DNA of 64,000 nucleotides, from the NCBI GenBank assembly GCA_016794505.1, contig JAEUJZ010000120.1, positions 47,062-111,061 of the forward strand, read 5' to 3'. The DNA comes from Myxococcales bacterium (GTDB taxonomy: Bacteria; Myxococcota_A; Polyangia; Palsa-1104; JAEUJZ01). The first letter of the stretch is position 1; every line of letters begins with the position of its first letter. A program made the position numbers and the translations under genes. This document shows, piece by piece, positions 53,798-63,346 of this stretch. The notes under the pieces are model-generated. The model had not been told where the DNA came from. It worked only from the letters and a program-made list of their open reading frames with translations, and did not search any database.

Positions 53798-54508
53798 ATG
53801 AATACGGTTCGTCGCGTCATGCGGCCTGCGGCTTCATCGTGTCTGTGCTTGATCCTTTCTTTGGCGGCCTGCAACCGATCGGCGCCTTCCACTGCCACTG
53901 CAAGCGCCGACCGCAGTGCTGGTTCCGTGGCGACCCCTGCGACGACATCGAGCCACACGGCGCCGGACCACCCAGGCCCAGCGCCGGCCCCGACCGAGGA
54001 TCCCCGCGCGACGGCGCAGGGCCAAAGCGAAGAGTGTACGCTGCAAACGCCACTTCCCCCCGGCGTGCCGGGCAGTCCGGGTCACTTGATTCCGTCTGCG
54101 CGCAACCCCAACGGACAGAGCGAGCTTGCGGCGCTGATGCGCAGCATGGAAGCGGCGCTCAAAGAGGCGCGACCGCTTGTGGCCCAAGGGCAAAAGGTCG
54201 GCCCGTTTGCGTCGCGCTTTGCCAAGATCCGCTGCGCATGGCCAACCAACCTGGGGGATCGCGATGCACAGTTCGATGCCTTGGCAGTGGCCTATCTTTC
54301 AGCGGTGGCGAAGCTGGATGCGACGCACGGAACCGACGCACCCGCCGCGTTTGATGGCGTCTTGAATGCGTGTCGGGCGTGTCACGAGCGGGCCTGCAGT
54401 GGCGCCATCGTCGCGATCAACGCGCTGCGCCTGCCGAGCACCACGACTACTGACGACACGAAAAAAACCGGTGCAGCGCCGTCCGCTAGTCCACCGCCAT
54501 CACGATGA
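53798..54508 (+). CDS. Cytochrome c'-like lipoprotein
   Basis: A 236-residue exported protein. The signal peptide ends in the lipobox LSLAAC at residue ~25, followed by a long Ala/Pro/Thr-rich linker. The C-terminal half (ELAALMRSMEAALKEARPLV ... VAYLSAVAKLDATHG) is helical with a haem-c attachment motif C192-R-A-C195-H196 near the end, the layout of cytochrome c'-type four-helix proteins. The haem motif continues HERACSG. The reading frame ends 23 bases into the convergent RlmI-type gene. The function (gas binding or electron transfer) is not determined. Confidence 0.78.
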   Translation: MNTVRRVMRPAASSCLCLILSLAACNRSAPSTATASADRSAGSVATPATTSSHTAPDHPGPAPAPTEDPRATAQGQSEECTLQTPLPPGVPGSPGHLIPSARNPNGQSELAALMRSMEAALKEARPLVAQGQKVGPFASRFAKIRCAWPTNLGDRDAQFDALAVAYLSAVAKLDATHGTDAPAAFDGVLNACRACHERACSGAIVAINALRLPSTTTTDDTKKTGAAPSASPPPSR

Positions 54509-55772
54509 ACTTCAGATAGCGTCCCTCGGAAAACGCAGGCGGTGACGGATGATCGGCAGGCTGGCCGTGCGTCTCGATGATGCGCAGCGGTCGGCCGGTG
54601 GCTTCGGCGGCGCTGACCAGCGTCGTGATGAACGCGGCTTCAGGCACATGGCTGCTGCACGAGGCGGCGATCAAGGTGCCCTGCGGCGCCACCACCGATA
54701 GGGCCAAGCGATGCAGCTCGCGATACGCGGCCAGCGCAGCGGGCACTGAGCGCTCGTTGGGCGCAAAGCTCGGCGGATCCACCAGCACGATATCGAAGCG
54801 CTCGCCGCGCTGCAGCGCTGACTGCAGCTCTTGAAACACGTCCGCCGCGACAAAGCCATGGCGCGTCGCATCGAGCCCGTTTAGCGCGAAGTTGCGCCGC
54901 GCTGCGACGATGGCCGGGCTGGCGCGATCGACGCTGATCACGCGCGTGGCTCCGGCCTTGGCAGCGTGCAGCGAAAAACCGCCCGTGTAACAGAAGCCGT
55001 TCCACAGCGTCCGTCCCGCGACATAGCGGCGCAGGTGCAGGCGATTTTCGCGCTGATCCAAGAACATGCCGCCCTTCTGTCCATGCACGATGTCGACGAC
55101 AAAGCGGACGCCGTGCTCGTGAACGATGAGCTCGCCGGGCTTGCAGTCGACAGCAGGGGAAGGCAGCGTCCCCCACAAGAGCTCGCCGCTGCCGCCCGTG
55201 CGTCGCTGGTGCCGACGATAGACGGCGCGCAGTCCAAAGGCCTGACCCAGCTCGACAACGGCGGCGACGATATCGGGCAGAAAGGCTTGCAGAAGCGGCG
55301 CAGCTTGCGCGTCGCCACTGTCGCTGCCGCCATCCAGGATCAGCACGGCGACATCGCCATAGCGATCGATCACCAGTCCCGGCAGCCGATCGCCTTCGCC
55401 ATGGCACCAGCGATAGGCATCGGTGGGCTCGGCCGTGCGATCAAACAGCGCCTGTCGCAGTGCAAGCGCTCGCTGCAAGCGGCGAAAAAACAGCGCGCTG
55501 TCCATCGCTTCTTGTGCGTCGAGCGTATAGGCACGAAACGCAATCGGCGAGGCCGCATCGTACAGACCGCGCGCCACATACTGCCCGCCTTCGTCGAGCA
55601 GGTCGACGACGCTGCCCGTCGGCAGGCGGGGCGGTGGATGCAGCGCGTCGCGATACACCCAGGGATGACCCCCGCGCAGGCTGCGCGCTAGATCGCGTCG
55701 CAGCCGCAGGCTCGGTCGACTGCCTAGCTTTTGGCCTGGGCCCGTCGCGCTTGGCATTCCTCGCAGGGACAT
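54486..55772 (-). CDS. RlmI-type class I rRNA methyltransferase
   Basis: SAM-dependent 5-methylcytosine methyltransferase-like protein of 428 residues, related to RlmI/YccW. An N-terminal PUA domain (LARSLRGGHPWVYRDALHPP) is followed by a linker domain (YRWCHGEGDRLPGLVIDRYG) and the Rossmann methyltransferase (WNGFCYTGGFSLHAAKAGA for SAM binding, and the FDIVLVDPPSFAP motif IV). A Cys is present in ASCSSHV near the end. It overlaps the DUF971 gene start side by 49 bases on the same strand; later in-frame starts such as 55757 are possible. Confidence 0.93.
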   Translation of the reverse strand: MSLRGMPSATGPGQKLGSRPSLRLRRDLARSLRGGHPWVYRDALHPPPRLPTGSVVDLLDEGGQYVARGLYDAASPIAFRAYTLDAQEAMDSALFFRRLQRALALRQALFDRTAEPTDAYRWCHGEGDRLPGLVIDRYGDVAVLILDGGSDSGDAQAAPLLQAFLPDIVAAVVELGQAFGLRAVYRRHQRRTGGSGELLWGTLPSPAVDCKPGELIVHEHGVRFVVDIVHGQKGGMFLDQRENRLHLRRYVAGRTLWNGFCYTGGFSLHAAKAGATRVISVDRASPAIVAARRNFALNGLDATRHGFVAADVFQELQSALQRGERFDIVLVDPPSFAPNERSVPAALAAYRELHRLALSVVAPQGTLIAASCSSHVPEAAFITTLVSAAEATGRPLRIIETHGQPADHPSPPAFSEGRYLKFIVMAVD

Positions 55773-56053
55773 TGCTCTCTCAAACGGCGAAAGTGATAGA
55801 TGCCGGTGTTGTGCCGATCAGACCACGCGATGCTGATCGCATAGCTGCCGACTAGCTCGATGTTCTTGGCGACGATGTCGCTTGGGACCGTGGCGGGATC
55901 CAAGCGCTGCTTGCCGCTCATCTCGTCGACACAGTGGGCACAGCGGCACATGATGCGCAGCGTTCGTGCCGGGTACACCGTCTTGTGCTCATCTTCCCAA
56001 ACGATGGTGATCTCGGGTCGATTGAGACCGATGATTTCCAAAGGGACCGCCAT
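55724..56053 (-). CDS. DUF971 domain protein
   Basis: A 109-residue protein of the DUF971 family (similar to the N-terminal domain of gamma-butyrobetaine hydroxylase). Two CxxC-type clusters (CRCAHCVDE near residue 36, CPCEECQ near 94) probably bind zinc. Family members are linked to iron-sulfur metabolism and occur as stand-alone bacterial genes. It shares a strand and overlaps with the methyltransferase, so it is the first gene of a two-gene unit downstream of the tRNA. Confidence 0.9.
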   Translation of the reverse strand: MAVPLEIIGLNRPEITIVWEDEHKTVYPARTLRIMCRCAHCVDEMSGKQRLDPATVPSDIVAKNIELVGSYAISIAWSDRHNTGIYHFRRLREQCPCEECQARRAQAKS

Positions 56054-56195
56054 GGGGTGCCATCCTATCGCAGAGTGGTTCGTTGCATGCGGAGCGCGTG
56101 ATCAAAACGCAGCCCGATGAGATGCCACACGCGACACCGCACGATTCGCGGCATGCCCCCAAATCCACGCGCTAGCCAAAGCTATGCGCGTCCAG

Positions 56196-56267
56196 AGCCA
56201 CTGCTGGGACTTGAACCCAGGACCTGCGGTTTACGAAACCGCTGCTCTACCGCTGAGCTACAGTGGC
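56196..56267 (-). tRNA. tRNA-Thr (CGT)
   Basis: A 72-base cloverleaf on the minus strand: acceptor stem GCCACTG/CAGTGGC, D-arm GCTC-loop-GAGC, anticodon arm GCGGT-TTCGTAA-ACCGC with anticodon CGT (reads ACG, Thr), five-base variable loop, and T-arm CTGGG-TTCAAGT-CCCAG. All four stems pair. The CCA end is not encoded. It lies upstream of the DUF971 gene and divergent from the lipoprotein gene. Confidence 0.95.
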
Positions 56268-56363
56268 GACGCAGGCAGGCAGTCTATTGCGCGACCCACA
56301 GCAGAGCAAGCGCAAAAAACATGGCGCTGAAAATGAATGCACACCCACGTTGTGGAGGACGGC

Positions 56364-57179
56364 ATGAACCGTAGAGCACAGCAACACCATCCGAACGTTC
56401 CCAAGCAACCGACGCGGTGCGAGCCATCAAGTGGCGTGGGCTGGCGCACGCGGTGGGGTCGCTCGCCTTTCGCCATTCGACGTGGACTTGCATGCCTTGT
56501 GCTGGGACTGGCCGGGCTGCTTGGCGGCTGTGGCAGCACCGACTTTACCGGCGAAAAAGGCCTGGCGACGTTTACGGCATCCAACTGCGGCGGCCTGCTT
56601 TCTGACATCGGTGGCTGCGATCTGAAAAAAGGCGTGGCCGTAGGTGGCGTCGTCGATGTCGCCGCCAAGTCGCAGAAAAGCGGCCTGGCGCTTGGGCTGC
56701 GCAGCGACATTCCATCGATCTTGACGGTGCAGCAAAGCGACCGCGGCGGCTCGGCGATCGTCGGGCAAGGCACCGGCACGGCGTACCTGTCGGCTGTCGA
56801 CGGCAACGCACAGGAAGTCGATCGGCTCGCCGTCAAGGTCGTTGAGATCGCCCAGCTTGTGTACAACACGGCATCTACGGGCTTTGGCACGTTTCGCCTG
56901 CAGCCGGTTGGCGATGTCGATGGCACCTTCGATATCAACGACGGGGTCAGCAGCTTCACGCTGCTGTTTCTGCAAGTCGATGCCGGGGGAATGCCCCTTC
57001 TGGGACGCGACAGCTTCACGGCCGAGCTAAGCCCTGGGCTCGCCTATCAAGCGGGTCGCGAGCAGCCGCGTTCGCTGCAGTTTGAGCTAGTGCGTCCGTC
57101 GATGGCGGGGAACTACTTCCTGACCGTGCGCGCCAAGAGCGGGCCCGGTCGCTTCAAGCTGCAAATCAACGTGAAGTAG
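56364..57179 (+). CDS. Lipoprotein of unknown function
   Basis: A 271-residue exported protein. ATG 56364 is preferred because GTGGAGGACG lies upstream; the frame is open to 56337. The long N-terminal region (~45 residues) ends in a hydrophobic core and lipobox LLGGC. The mature part is beta-rich, with a conserved-looking SNCGGLLSDIGGCDL disulfide candidate near residue 70-85 and a C-terminal FELVRPSMAGNYFLTVRAKS, FKLQINVK domain resembling Ig-like or pre-peptidase folds. No known family recognised. Converges with the RND transporter gene. Confidence 0.65.
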   Translation: MNRRAQQHHPNVPKQPTRCEPSSGVGWRTRWGRSPFAIRRGLACLVLGLAGLLGGCGSTDFTGEKGLATFTASNCGGLLSDIGGCDLKKGVAVGGVVDVAAKSQKSGLALGLRSDIPSILTVQQSDRGGSAIVGQGTGTAYLSAVDGNAQEVDRLAVKVVEIAQLVYNTASTGFGTFRLQPVGDVDGTFDINDGVSSFTLLFLQVDAGGMPLLGRDSFTAELSPGLAYQAGREQPRSLQFELVRPSMAGNYFLTVRAKSGPGRFKLQINVK

Positions 57180-57226
57180 GCGCCGGGCAGCACGCCCCAC
57201 GGCTCGACAGCCAGAGCCGGCAAGGC

Positions 57227-60200
57227 TTACGAGCGGGCAGAGCCGTCCGTGAAGTCTTGCACCGAAACACCCGCCGCCGCGTTGAGTGGCCCGGACGACA
57301 TCTCGGTGCGATCTTCCGAGCTTGCCGGCGGATTGCCCGGCGAGACCACAGGCGCCACTTCAGCGACAGCCAGCGGGGCAGCACTCGGCGATACCGGCAA
57401 GGAGCTTGCGGGGGCACTGACGGAAGACGGCGCGGTCGAAGCCGGGCTTTCGCTGGTCGGCGCAGCCGCAGCAGGACTGGCCGCAGGATGCACGGGGTGG
57501 GCCGTGGCTGCAGCCGTCGCAGGCGATGCCGCAGGTGCCGCAGCATGGATCGATGCAGGCGCGTGGGGCTTCTTGCCGTGATCGTCGCTGCGGAACAGAC
57601 GCGTGATCACAGCCCCGACGCCATCGAGATACGTGTACACAACCGGCACCACGACCAGGGTCAAAAGCGTCGAGCTGATCAGGCCACCGATCACGGCGCG
57701 GGCCATCGGCGAGCGGAACTCTGATCCTTCACCCAGCGCCAAGGCCAAAGGCAGCATGCCGAAGATCATCGCCAGCGTGGTCATGACGATCGGCCGCAAG
57801 CGAATCTCGCCCGCAGTGATCAGCGCTTCTTCGCGTGATAGGCCTTCTCCTCGTCGCTGATTGGCGTTGTCGATCAGCAAGATGGCGTTCTTGGTCACCA
57901 GGCCCATCAGCATGATGACGCCGATCATCGTCATCATGTTCATGTTGCCGCGCGTCGCCAGCATGGCCAAGAACACGCCGATCATCGAAAGCGGCAGCGA
58001 CAACATGATGGCCAGCGGCTGCAGGAAGCTTTCGAACTGCGACGCCAAGACTAGATAGATAAAGATGATGGCCAGGATCAGGGTCTCTAGTACGTAGCCA
58101 ACTGTCTCTTTCAGATCGCGCGTCTGTCCGCCCATATCGACGGTATAGCCAGCGGGCAAGCCCATCTCGTCAACGGCTTTGCGGATGTCGCTGCTGATGT
58201 CGCCAAGGGCGCGGCCTTCGACACTGCCGGTGATGCGAACCTCGCGCGACAAGTCGATGCGGTTGATCTTTGAAGGCCCCACACCGCGGCGAATGCTCGC
58301 CACCTGATCCAGAGCCACCAGCGAGCGCGAGCCGTCGGCTTTCGGCGCACCCGGCACGAACAGCCGCGCGATGTCTTTCTGCGAGTCGCGGCCCGCGCTC
58401 GGCAAGCGCACGCGGATGGTATACGTGCGACCGTTGCGATCCTCAAAGTTGCCGGCCGTCTCGCCAGCGACCAAGGCGCGCAGCGTCGTCGCAACTTCCG
58501 AGACATTGACGCCCAAGTCGGCGGCGCGCTGACGATCGATGCGCAGACGAAGCTCAGGCTTGGTGTTCTCTTGCGAGATCTGCACGTCGGCGGTACCGCG
58601 CGTGTTGGTGACGATCTGCAGCACTTGCTTGGCGATCTCATCGAGCTGCTTCAGCTCAGGACCTTTGACGCTGATCTGCAGCGGCGCTTGTGGGCCGCCG
58701 ATACCGCCCGCATCCAACACGGCCGATGTCACATCGACGACTTGGCCGATGCGTTCGCGCACGCCGGGGCGAATCAGGAAGATGGTCTTCTTGCGCTCTT
58801 TGCGGGGCTTCAGCTTGACGAAGATCTGTCCGTCGGTGACCGTGCCCGTGTTGCCAGCGCCGATCGTCGTATAGGTATATGCGATGTCGGCATCCTGATG
58901 GATCGCGCCCAGAAGCTCGTTGGCTTTGACTTCGGTATAGGCGAGCGAGCTACCGACAGGCGTGCGGAACGTGACGACGAACTCGCCGCGATCGGTGTCC
59001 GGAAAGAAGGCAAAGCCGATAAGCGGCGCCAACATCATCGTGCCGATAAACACCGCCGCCGTCAGAAGCAGCGTTGCGATACGGTGCCGCAAGGCCCACG
59101 CGATGACATGGCGGTACCCGACCGCCAACAGATCGAATGCGCGGTTGAACGCGCCAACCGCACGCATGAACAGGCCGCGCTTGCCTTGCTGATGGGGCTC
59201 GGGCCACACCGATGACATCATCGGGTCGAGCGTGAACGAGACGAACAGCGAAAGCAGCACCGCGACCGAGATGGTGATTCCGAACTGAAAGAAGAAGCGA
59301 CCGACGATGCCGCCCATGTACGCGACCGGGATGAACACAGCGACGATCGAAAAGGTCGTGGCCAAGACGGCAAGGCCGATCTCATCGGTGCCTTCCTTGG
59401 CGGCGCGGACGTGATCCTTGCCCATCTCGGCATGGCGCACGATGTTTTCGCGTACGACGATGGCGTCGTCGATCAGAAGGCCGATGGCCAACGTCAAGGC
59501 CATCAGGGTTAGCTGGTTCAGCGTGAAGCCCGCGGCCCACACGGCGGTAAAGGCGCCGATGACCGAGATGGGCAGCGTCAAGCCCGTGATGACGGTCGAT
59601 CGCCAGCTCTGCAAGAACAGAAAGACGATGCACACCGTCAAGATGGCGCCAAGGACCAGATCCTCTTCGACCTGCTTTACGCTGGCCCGGATATAGATCG
59701 CGTTGTTGATGACGATGTCGAGCTTGACGCCTTCGGGCAGATCGCGGCTCATTTCCTCCAAGCGGTCCGCGATCGAATCGACGACGGTGACGGTGTTCTG
59801 CCCAGACTGCTTGCGGATTTCCAAGGCCACCGTCGGCTGAACTTCCAAGCTCTTCTTTCCTTCCGCATCGACGGCCGTGGGGTTCAGCGGATCGACCATC
59901 CCCTTTGCGACCAAAGACAGGCTGCGGCGCTCTTCCGTGCCGTCGCGCACGGTCGCCACTTCGTTCAGGCGAATCACCGTGCCCCCTGCGAGACGCAGCG
60001 GCAGGTTCTCGAACTCGCGCATGCTGCGCACGCGACCGGCCACGCGCAGCAGCGTCTCTTGCGCGCCGCGCTCGATGCGACCAGCCGGCAGATCGATGTT
60101 CGACGAGCGCAGGGCGTTGATGATGTCGGTCGGCAGCAGGTTGCGCGCATCCAGGCGCTCGGGATCCAAAAGGATCTCGATCTCGCGCTTGGTGCCACCG

Positions 60201-60730
60201 ACCAGCGTCACTTTGCCGACGCCTTGCACGTTTTCGAGCTTCTTGCGCACGACCTCATCGGCTAGCTCGGTCAGGTCGCGCATCGGCATCGTCTTTGACG
60301 ACAGCGCCAAGCTCAAGATCGGTCGATCACCCGGATCGAGGCGCTCGATCAGCGGGTCTTTGGCATCGGCCGGTAAGTCGGCTTTGATGCGCGCTAACTT
60401 TTCACGCACATCGTTGGCGGCGTCGTTGATCTTGATGTTCAGGTGAAAAAGAACCACGACGCTGGATACGCCTTCCAGCGACTGCGACGAGATCTGCTTG
60501 ACGCCCGTGACGGTGTTCAGCGCCTCTTCGATCTTCTTGCTGATGTCGCTTTCGACCGACTCGGGGCCGGCGCCTGGCCATGCGGTGGTGACCGTGACCA
60601 CCGGCAGGTCGACGTTTGGAAACTCATCGACACTCAGCCGTCGCAGAGCGAAAAGCCCAAGCACCACGAAGGCCAGCATGATCATCGTGATGAAGACCGG
60701 CCGACGAATTGAAAGATCAGATAGCAGCAC
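57227..60730 (-). CDS. RND efflux transporter (HAE1/AcrB-like)
   Basis: Inner-membrane proton/drug antiporter of the RND superfamily, 1167 residues. The N-terminus MLLSDLSIRRPVFITMIMLA and twelve predicted helices with two large periplasmic loops are standard. The proton-relay Asp pair is in LLIDDAIVVREN (TM4). GRFFFQFGITISVAVLLSLF and NAILLIDNANQ-type motifs (VTKNAILLIDNANQRR) are typical. After TM12, at about residue 1045, there is an extra ~120-residue tail of Ala/Pro/Ser, absent from AcrB. Third gene of the tetR-adaptor-RND operon, 73 bases after the adaptor. No TolC-like gene is in the window. Confidence 0.95.
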   Translation of the reverse strand: MLLSDLSIRRPVFITMIMLAFVVLGLFALRRLSVDEFPNVDLPVVTVTTAWPGAGPESVESDISKKIEEALNTVTGVKQISSQSLEGVSSVVVLFHLNIKINDAANDVREKLARIKADLPADAKDPLIERLDPGDRPILSLALSSKTMPMRDLTELADEVVRKKLENVQGVGKVTLVGGTKREIEILLDPERLDARNLLPTDIINALRSSNIDLPAGRIERGAQETLLRVAGRVRSMREFENLPLRLAGGTVIRLNEVATVRDGTEERRSLSLVAKGMVDPLNPTAVDAEGKKSLEVQPTVALEIRKQSGQNTVTVVDSIADRLEEMSRDLPEGVKLDIVINNAIYIRASVKQVEEDLVLGAILTVCIVFLFLQSWRSTVITGLTLPISVIGAFTAVWAAGFTLNQLTLMALTLAIGLLIDDAIVVRENIVRHAEMGKDHVRAAKEGTDEIGLAVLATTFSIVAVFIPVAYMGGIVGRFFFQFGITISVAVLLSLFVSFTLDPMMSSVWPEPHQQGKRGLFMRAVGAFNRAFDLLAVGYRHVIAWALRHRIATLLLTAAVFIGTMMLAPLIGFAFFPDTDRGEFVVTFRTPVGSSLAYTEVKANELLGAIHQDADIAYTYTTIGAGNTGTVTDGQIFVKLKPRKERKKTIFLIRPGVRERIGQVVDVTSAVLDAGGIGGPQAPLQISVKGPELKQLDEIAKQVLQIVTNTRGTADVQISQENTKPELRLRIDRQRAADLGVNVSEVATTLRALVAGETAGNFEDRNGRTYTIRVRLPSAGRDSQKDIARLFVPGAPKADGSRSLVALDQVASIRRGVGPSKINRIDLSREVRITGSVEGRALGDISSDIRKAVDEMGLPAGYTVDMGGQTRDLKETVGYVLETLILAIIFIYLVLASQFESFLQPLAIMLSLPLSMIGVFLAMLATRGNMNMMTMIGVIMLMGLVTKNAILLIDNANQRRGEGLSREEALITAGEIRLRPIVMTTLAMIFGMLPLALALGEGSEFRSPMARAVIGGLISSTLLTLVVVPVVYTYLDGVGAVITRLFRSDDHGKKPHAPASIHAAAPAASPATAAATAHPVHPAASPAAAAPTSESPASTAPSSVSAPASSLPVSPSAAPLAVAEVAPVVSPGNPPASSEDRTEMSSGPLNAAAGVSVQDFTDGSARS

Positions 60731-60803
60731 GGAAATTCCTCCCCGGAAGGGGTCTTCTTGATCTGGGTCTGCGCCGCCTCAGGTAGCCATGCGGCGCAGG
60801 GCC

Positions 60804-62219
60804 TTACTTCTTGACTGCAGCGCCTGCCTTCTTCTTCGAGGCGGGCTCGCTGTCGGCGTCTTTTGATGCGTCTTTTTCAGCATCCTTTTCAGACGATTTT
60901 TCGGGCCCCTTGGCGCTGTCTTTGCTGGGCGTTGGCAGGGGGGTTTCGTGGGCATTCACCGCGATGCCAGGCTTCAAGCTGGCCGGCGAGCTGATGACGA
61001 TCTGATCGCCCTCGGCGACGCTGTCGATGATCTCGACCAGATCGCCATCGGATAGACCGCTGCGCACCACCAGCTTTTCCGCCACGCCATTTTTGATGCG
61101 CCAAACAATGCTCTGCTTGTCCGCCTCTTCTCCGCTGTCGTCCCCGGTGTCAAGAGTCGCCTCTTGCCGCAGCGACTGCGCGGGCACGCCCACGGCACGG
61201 CGCTCGCCGCCGACCGTCACATAGCCGGTGGCATACATGCCGCCCTTCAGCACGCCGCCAGGATTGGGGATGCGCACGCGCAGGCGAACGGTGCGAGTGC
61301 GCGGATCCACCGTCGGATTCACCGCCGAGACTTCGCCTTCGATCATCCGCACGGTATTCGACTTCACTTGGAATTCGACCTTGGCGCCCTTGGTCAGCCC
61401 AGATGCCAGATCGGCGGCGACCGAAGCCACCAGCTCCATGGCTGAGTTGTCGACGATGGTGACGATGTCGCGGTTCTTCATGGTGTCGACGTACTCGTGC
61501 AGCGAGACACCGCGACGGCTGATCACACCCGAGATCGGCGCGACATAGCGCGTCTCGCCCACGGCATTGCGGGCCAGATCGCGCGAGGCTCGCGACTGAT
61601 CGAGCTGAGCCGCCGCGCTCTGCACGGTGACGGTCGCTAACTTCACTGCACTGCGCGTGTCATCCAGCGTCTTCTGATCGGCAGCACCCTGCGAGTTCAG
61701 CTGCTCGACGCGGGCCAGATCTCGCTTTAAGCGTTCTAGATCGGCCTGCGCTCGCTGAAGCTGCGCTTCGGCGACGCTCACCGCGGCCTGCGAGCCGCGG
61801 AACTGCGCGTTCTGGTTCTGCGCTTCGATGCGCGCGATCAGCGCGCCCTTTTTTACATAGTCGCCTTCGTCGTAGTTCAGCACGACCACGACACCGCCGA
61901 TGCGCGACTTCAGCGCGACTTCTTGGATGGGCTTGAGCTCTCCGGTGATCGGCAGTCGGCCCGAAAAGGTGTGCATCGCAGCGCGCACGACTTCGACGCG
62001 CGGCGGCTCTGCCTGCTTCTTCTGCGCGGGCTTGGCGGCGGGCTGCTTTGCGGCATTGTCGCCTCGATTGCATGCAGAAAGAAGCAGCGGCAAGGCCAGC
62101 ACGGTCGAAGCGAGCCAGTGCTGAGCAAAGCGAAGCTGCGTGATACCAAACAGCGAAGGGGAACGAGATCGTCGATTCGTCATGAGCGTCGGTGTAATCG
62201 GCTGAACAGCGTGGGTCAT
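60804..62219 (-). CDS. RND periplasmic adaptor (MFP) lipoprotein
   Basis: Periplasmic adaptor that links the RND pump to an outer-membrane channel. The start is taken at 62219, sixteen bases after the tetR stop; ATG 62183 (MTNRRSRSPSLFG) is an alternative, and neither has a strong ribosome binding site. A lipobox LLLSAC follows a hydrophobic leader. AcrA-type order is clear: biotinyl-lipoyl halves (KSRIGGVVVVLNYDEGDYVK, KGALIARIEAQNQ), a coiled-coil hairpin, then VAPISGVISRRGVSLHEYVD and the beta-barrel (VNPTVDPRTRTVRLRVRIPN). The C-terminal ~55 residues are Lys/Asp/Glu/Ser-rich and likely disordered. Confidence 0.92.
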   Translation of the reverse strand: MTHAVQPITPTLMTNRRSRSPSLFGITQLRFAQHWLASTVLALPLLLSACNRGDNAAKQPAAKPAQKKQAEPPRVEVVRAAMHTFSGRLPITGELKPIQEVALKSRIGGVVVVLNYDEGDYVKKGALIARIEAQNQNAQFRGSQAAVSVAEAQLQRAQADLERLKRDLARVEQLNSQGAADQKTLDDTRSAVKLATVTVQSAAAQLDQSRASRDLARNAVGETRYVAPISGVISRRGVSLHEYVDTMKNRDIVTIVDNSAMELVASVAADLASGLTKGAKVEFQVKSNTVRMIEGEVSAVNPTVDPRTRTVRLRVRIPNPGGVLKGGMYATGYVTVGGERRAVGVPAQSLRQEATLDTGDDSGEEADKQSIVWRIKNGVAEKLVVRSGLSDGDLVEIIDSVAEGDQIVISSPASLKPGIAVNAHETPLPTPSKDSAKGPEKSSEKDAEKDASKDADSEPASKKKAGAAVKK

Positions 62220-62235
62220 GGCCGTGCAGAGGTCG

Positions 62236-63171
62236 TTAGCGTTTCTTGTCGATGGCAGCGCGGCGGCCGGTTCCTTTTTTGGCCGATTCGCGCGCAGCCG
62301 CTGGTTTTGTGAGCTTGGACTTGGTGGGAGATGCAGAGCGCGCCGGGCGAGAGGCAGCAACGGAACCACGCGCCGATCCCTTGCCGGCAAAGCCTGCCAT
62401 CAGCGCGCGAACGATGCGCTGGCCGGTGCCTGGCAGCAGCGGCTCTTGTTCTGGGCTGCGCAGGTGACGGGTGATGGAATACTGCACCGCCCCAAGCAGC
62501 AGGCGTTCCAACAGATCGGCGTCGCCGCGAAGCTCGCCGCGGGCTTGACCGAGCTTGATCAAGTGCTGCGTGATGCGCGGCGCGATCCGCTGCATGTCTT
62601 CGGCGCGATCCGGAGGACGGTCGGCATCAGGCGCAAAGATGTGGGCCATGAAAAAGCGCACCGGCTCGCGGTTGTCACGGGCCGCGCCAAGCAGGGTCTC
62701 GACAAACTCACCAAGCAGACGAGCCACCGACTTACCGGCGAGCAGAGCCCCCGCTGCGGACTTGCTGTGACGTCGCGATCCACTCGCTTCCGGCCCATCG
62801 AGCACAGCGGCCAACGGACACGTCAGGCCCGTGGCCGACAGCGCCGCATCCAGCATGCCGCGCAGTCGAACTGCGCTTTCGAAAAGCAGCGTGTGATACA
62901 GGGCCTCTTTGCTCTCGTAGTAGTAGTAGAGGATCGACTTCTGCACGCCAGCTTCCTCGGCGATGTCATGGACCGACGTGCAGGAATACCCCTTCTGGCT
63001 GAACAAACGAAACGCCGCCGCGCTGATTCGCTGACGCGCATCTTGCGGGGCCAGCGACGGGCTCGTCGATACGCGTGCCGCAATAGATGGCGTCGTCTCG
63101 CTGGCTGCGACCGCCGAGCCCGCAGAAGAGGCAGACACAGCAGGAGCGAAGGGGGGTCGAGTGGGTGGCAT
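62236..63171 (-). CDS. TetR-family repressor
   Basis: A 311-residue transcription factor. An Ala/Ser/Pro-rich N-terminal extension of ~43 residues precedes the TetR helix-turn-helix (ISAAAFRLFSQKGYSCTSVH, then DIAEEAGVQKSILYYYYESK). The ligand domain follows (~100-270), then a Lys/Ala/Arg-rich C-terminal tail of ~40 residues. It is the first gene of the tetR-adaptor-RND operon and probably represses it in the absence of an effector; two operator-like repeats lie within 60 bases upstream of its start. Confidence 0.93.
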   Translation of the reverse strand: MPPTRPPFAPAVSASSAGSAVAASETTPSIAARVSTSPSLAPQDARQRISAAAFRLFSQKGYSCTSVHDIAEEAGVQKSILYYYYESKEALYHTLLFESAVRLRGMLDAALSATGLTCPLAAVLDGPEASGSRRHSKSAAGALLAGKSVARLLGEFVETLLGAARDNREPVRFFMAHIFAPDADRPPDRAEDMQRIAPRITQHLIKLGQARGELRGDADLLERLLLGAVQYSITRHLRSPEQEPLLPGTGQRIVRALMAGFAGKGSARGSVAASRPARSASPTKSKLTKPAAARESAKKGTGRRAAIDKKR

Positions 63172-63181
63172 ACGCCTTCAC

Positions 63182-63230
63182 TTTAACGACCGGTCAATAA
63201 ATCGCCAGCCTTTTTTTACCGAACGGTCAA
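63182..63230. promoter_or_regulatory. Twin TetR operator-like repeats
   Basis: Two 16-base copies, TTTAACGACCGGTCAA (63182-63197) and TTTACCGAACGGTCAA (63215-63230), differ at two positions and are 33 bases apart (about three helical turns). Each has an ACCG/CGGT-type dyad, the form bound by many TetR regulators of RND pumps. They lie 11-60 bases before the tetR start and are likely autoregulatory operators overlapping its promoter. Confidence 0.75.
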
Positions 63231-63346
63231 CTGGGATGGCGACGGAGAGGGCGTCGGCAGTCGGTTCGCTTGGGGCAGCAGTTGCTGCAACGTACAGACC
63301 CGGTCGGCGTGCTCACATCTGCGGGCCGCGCGCGATGCCGCAGCCC

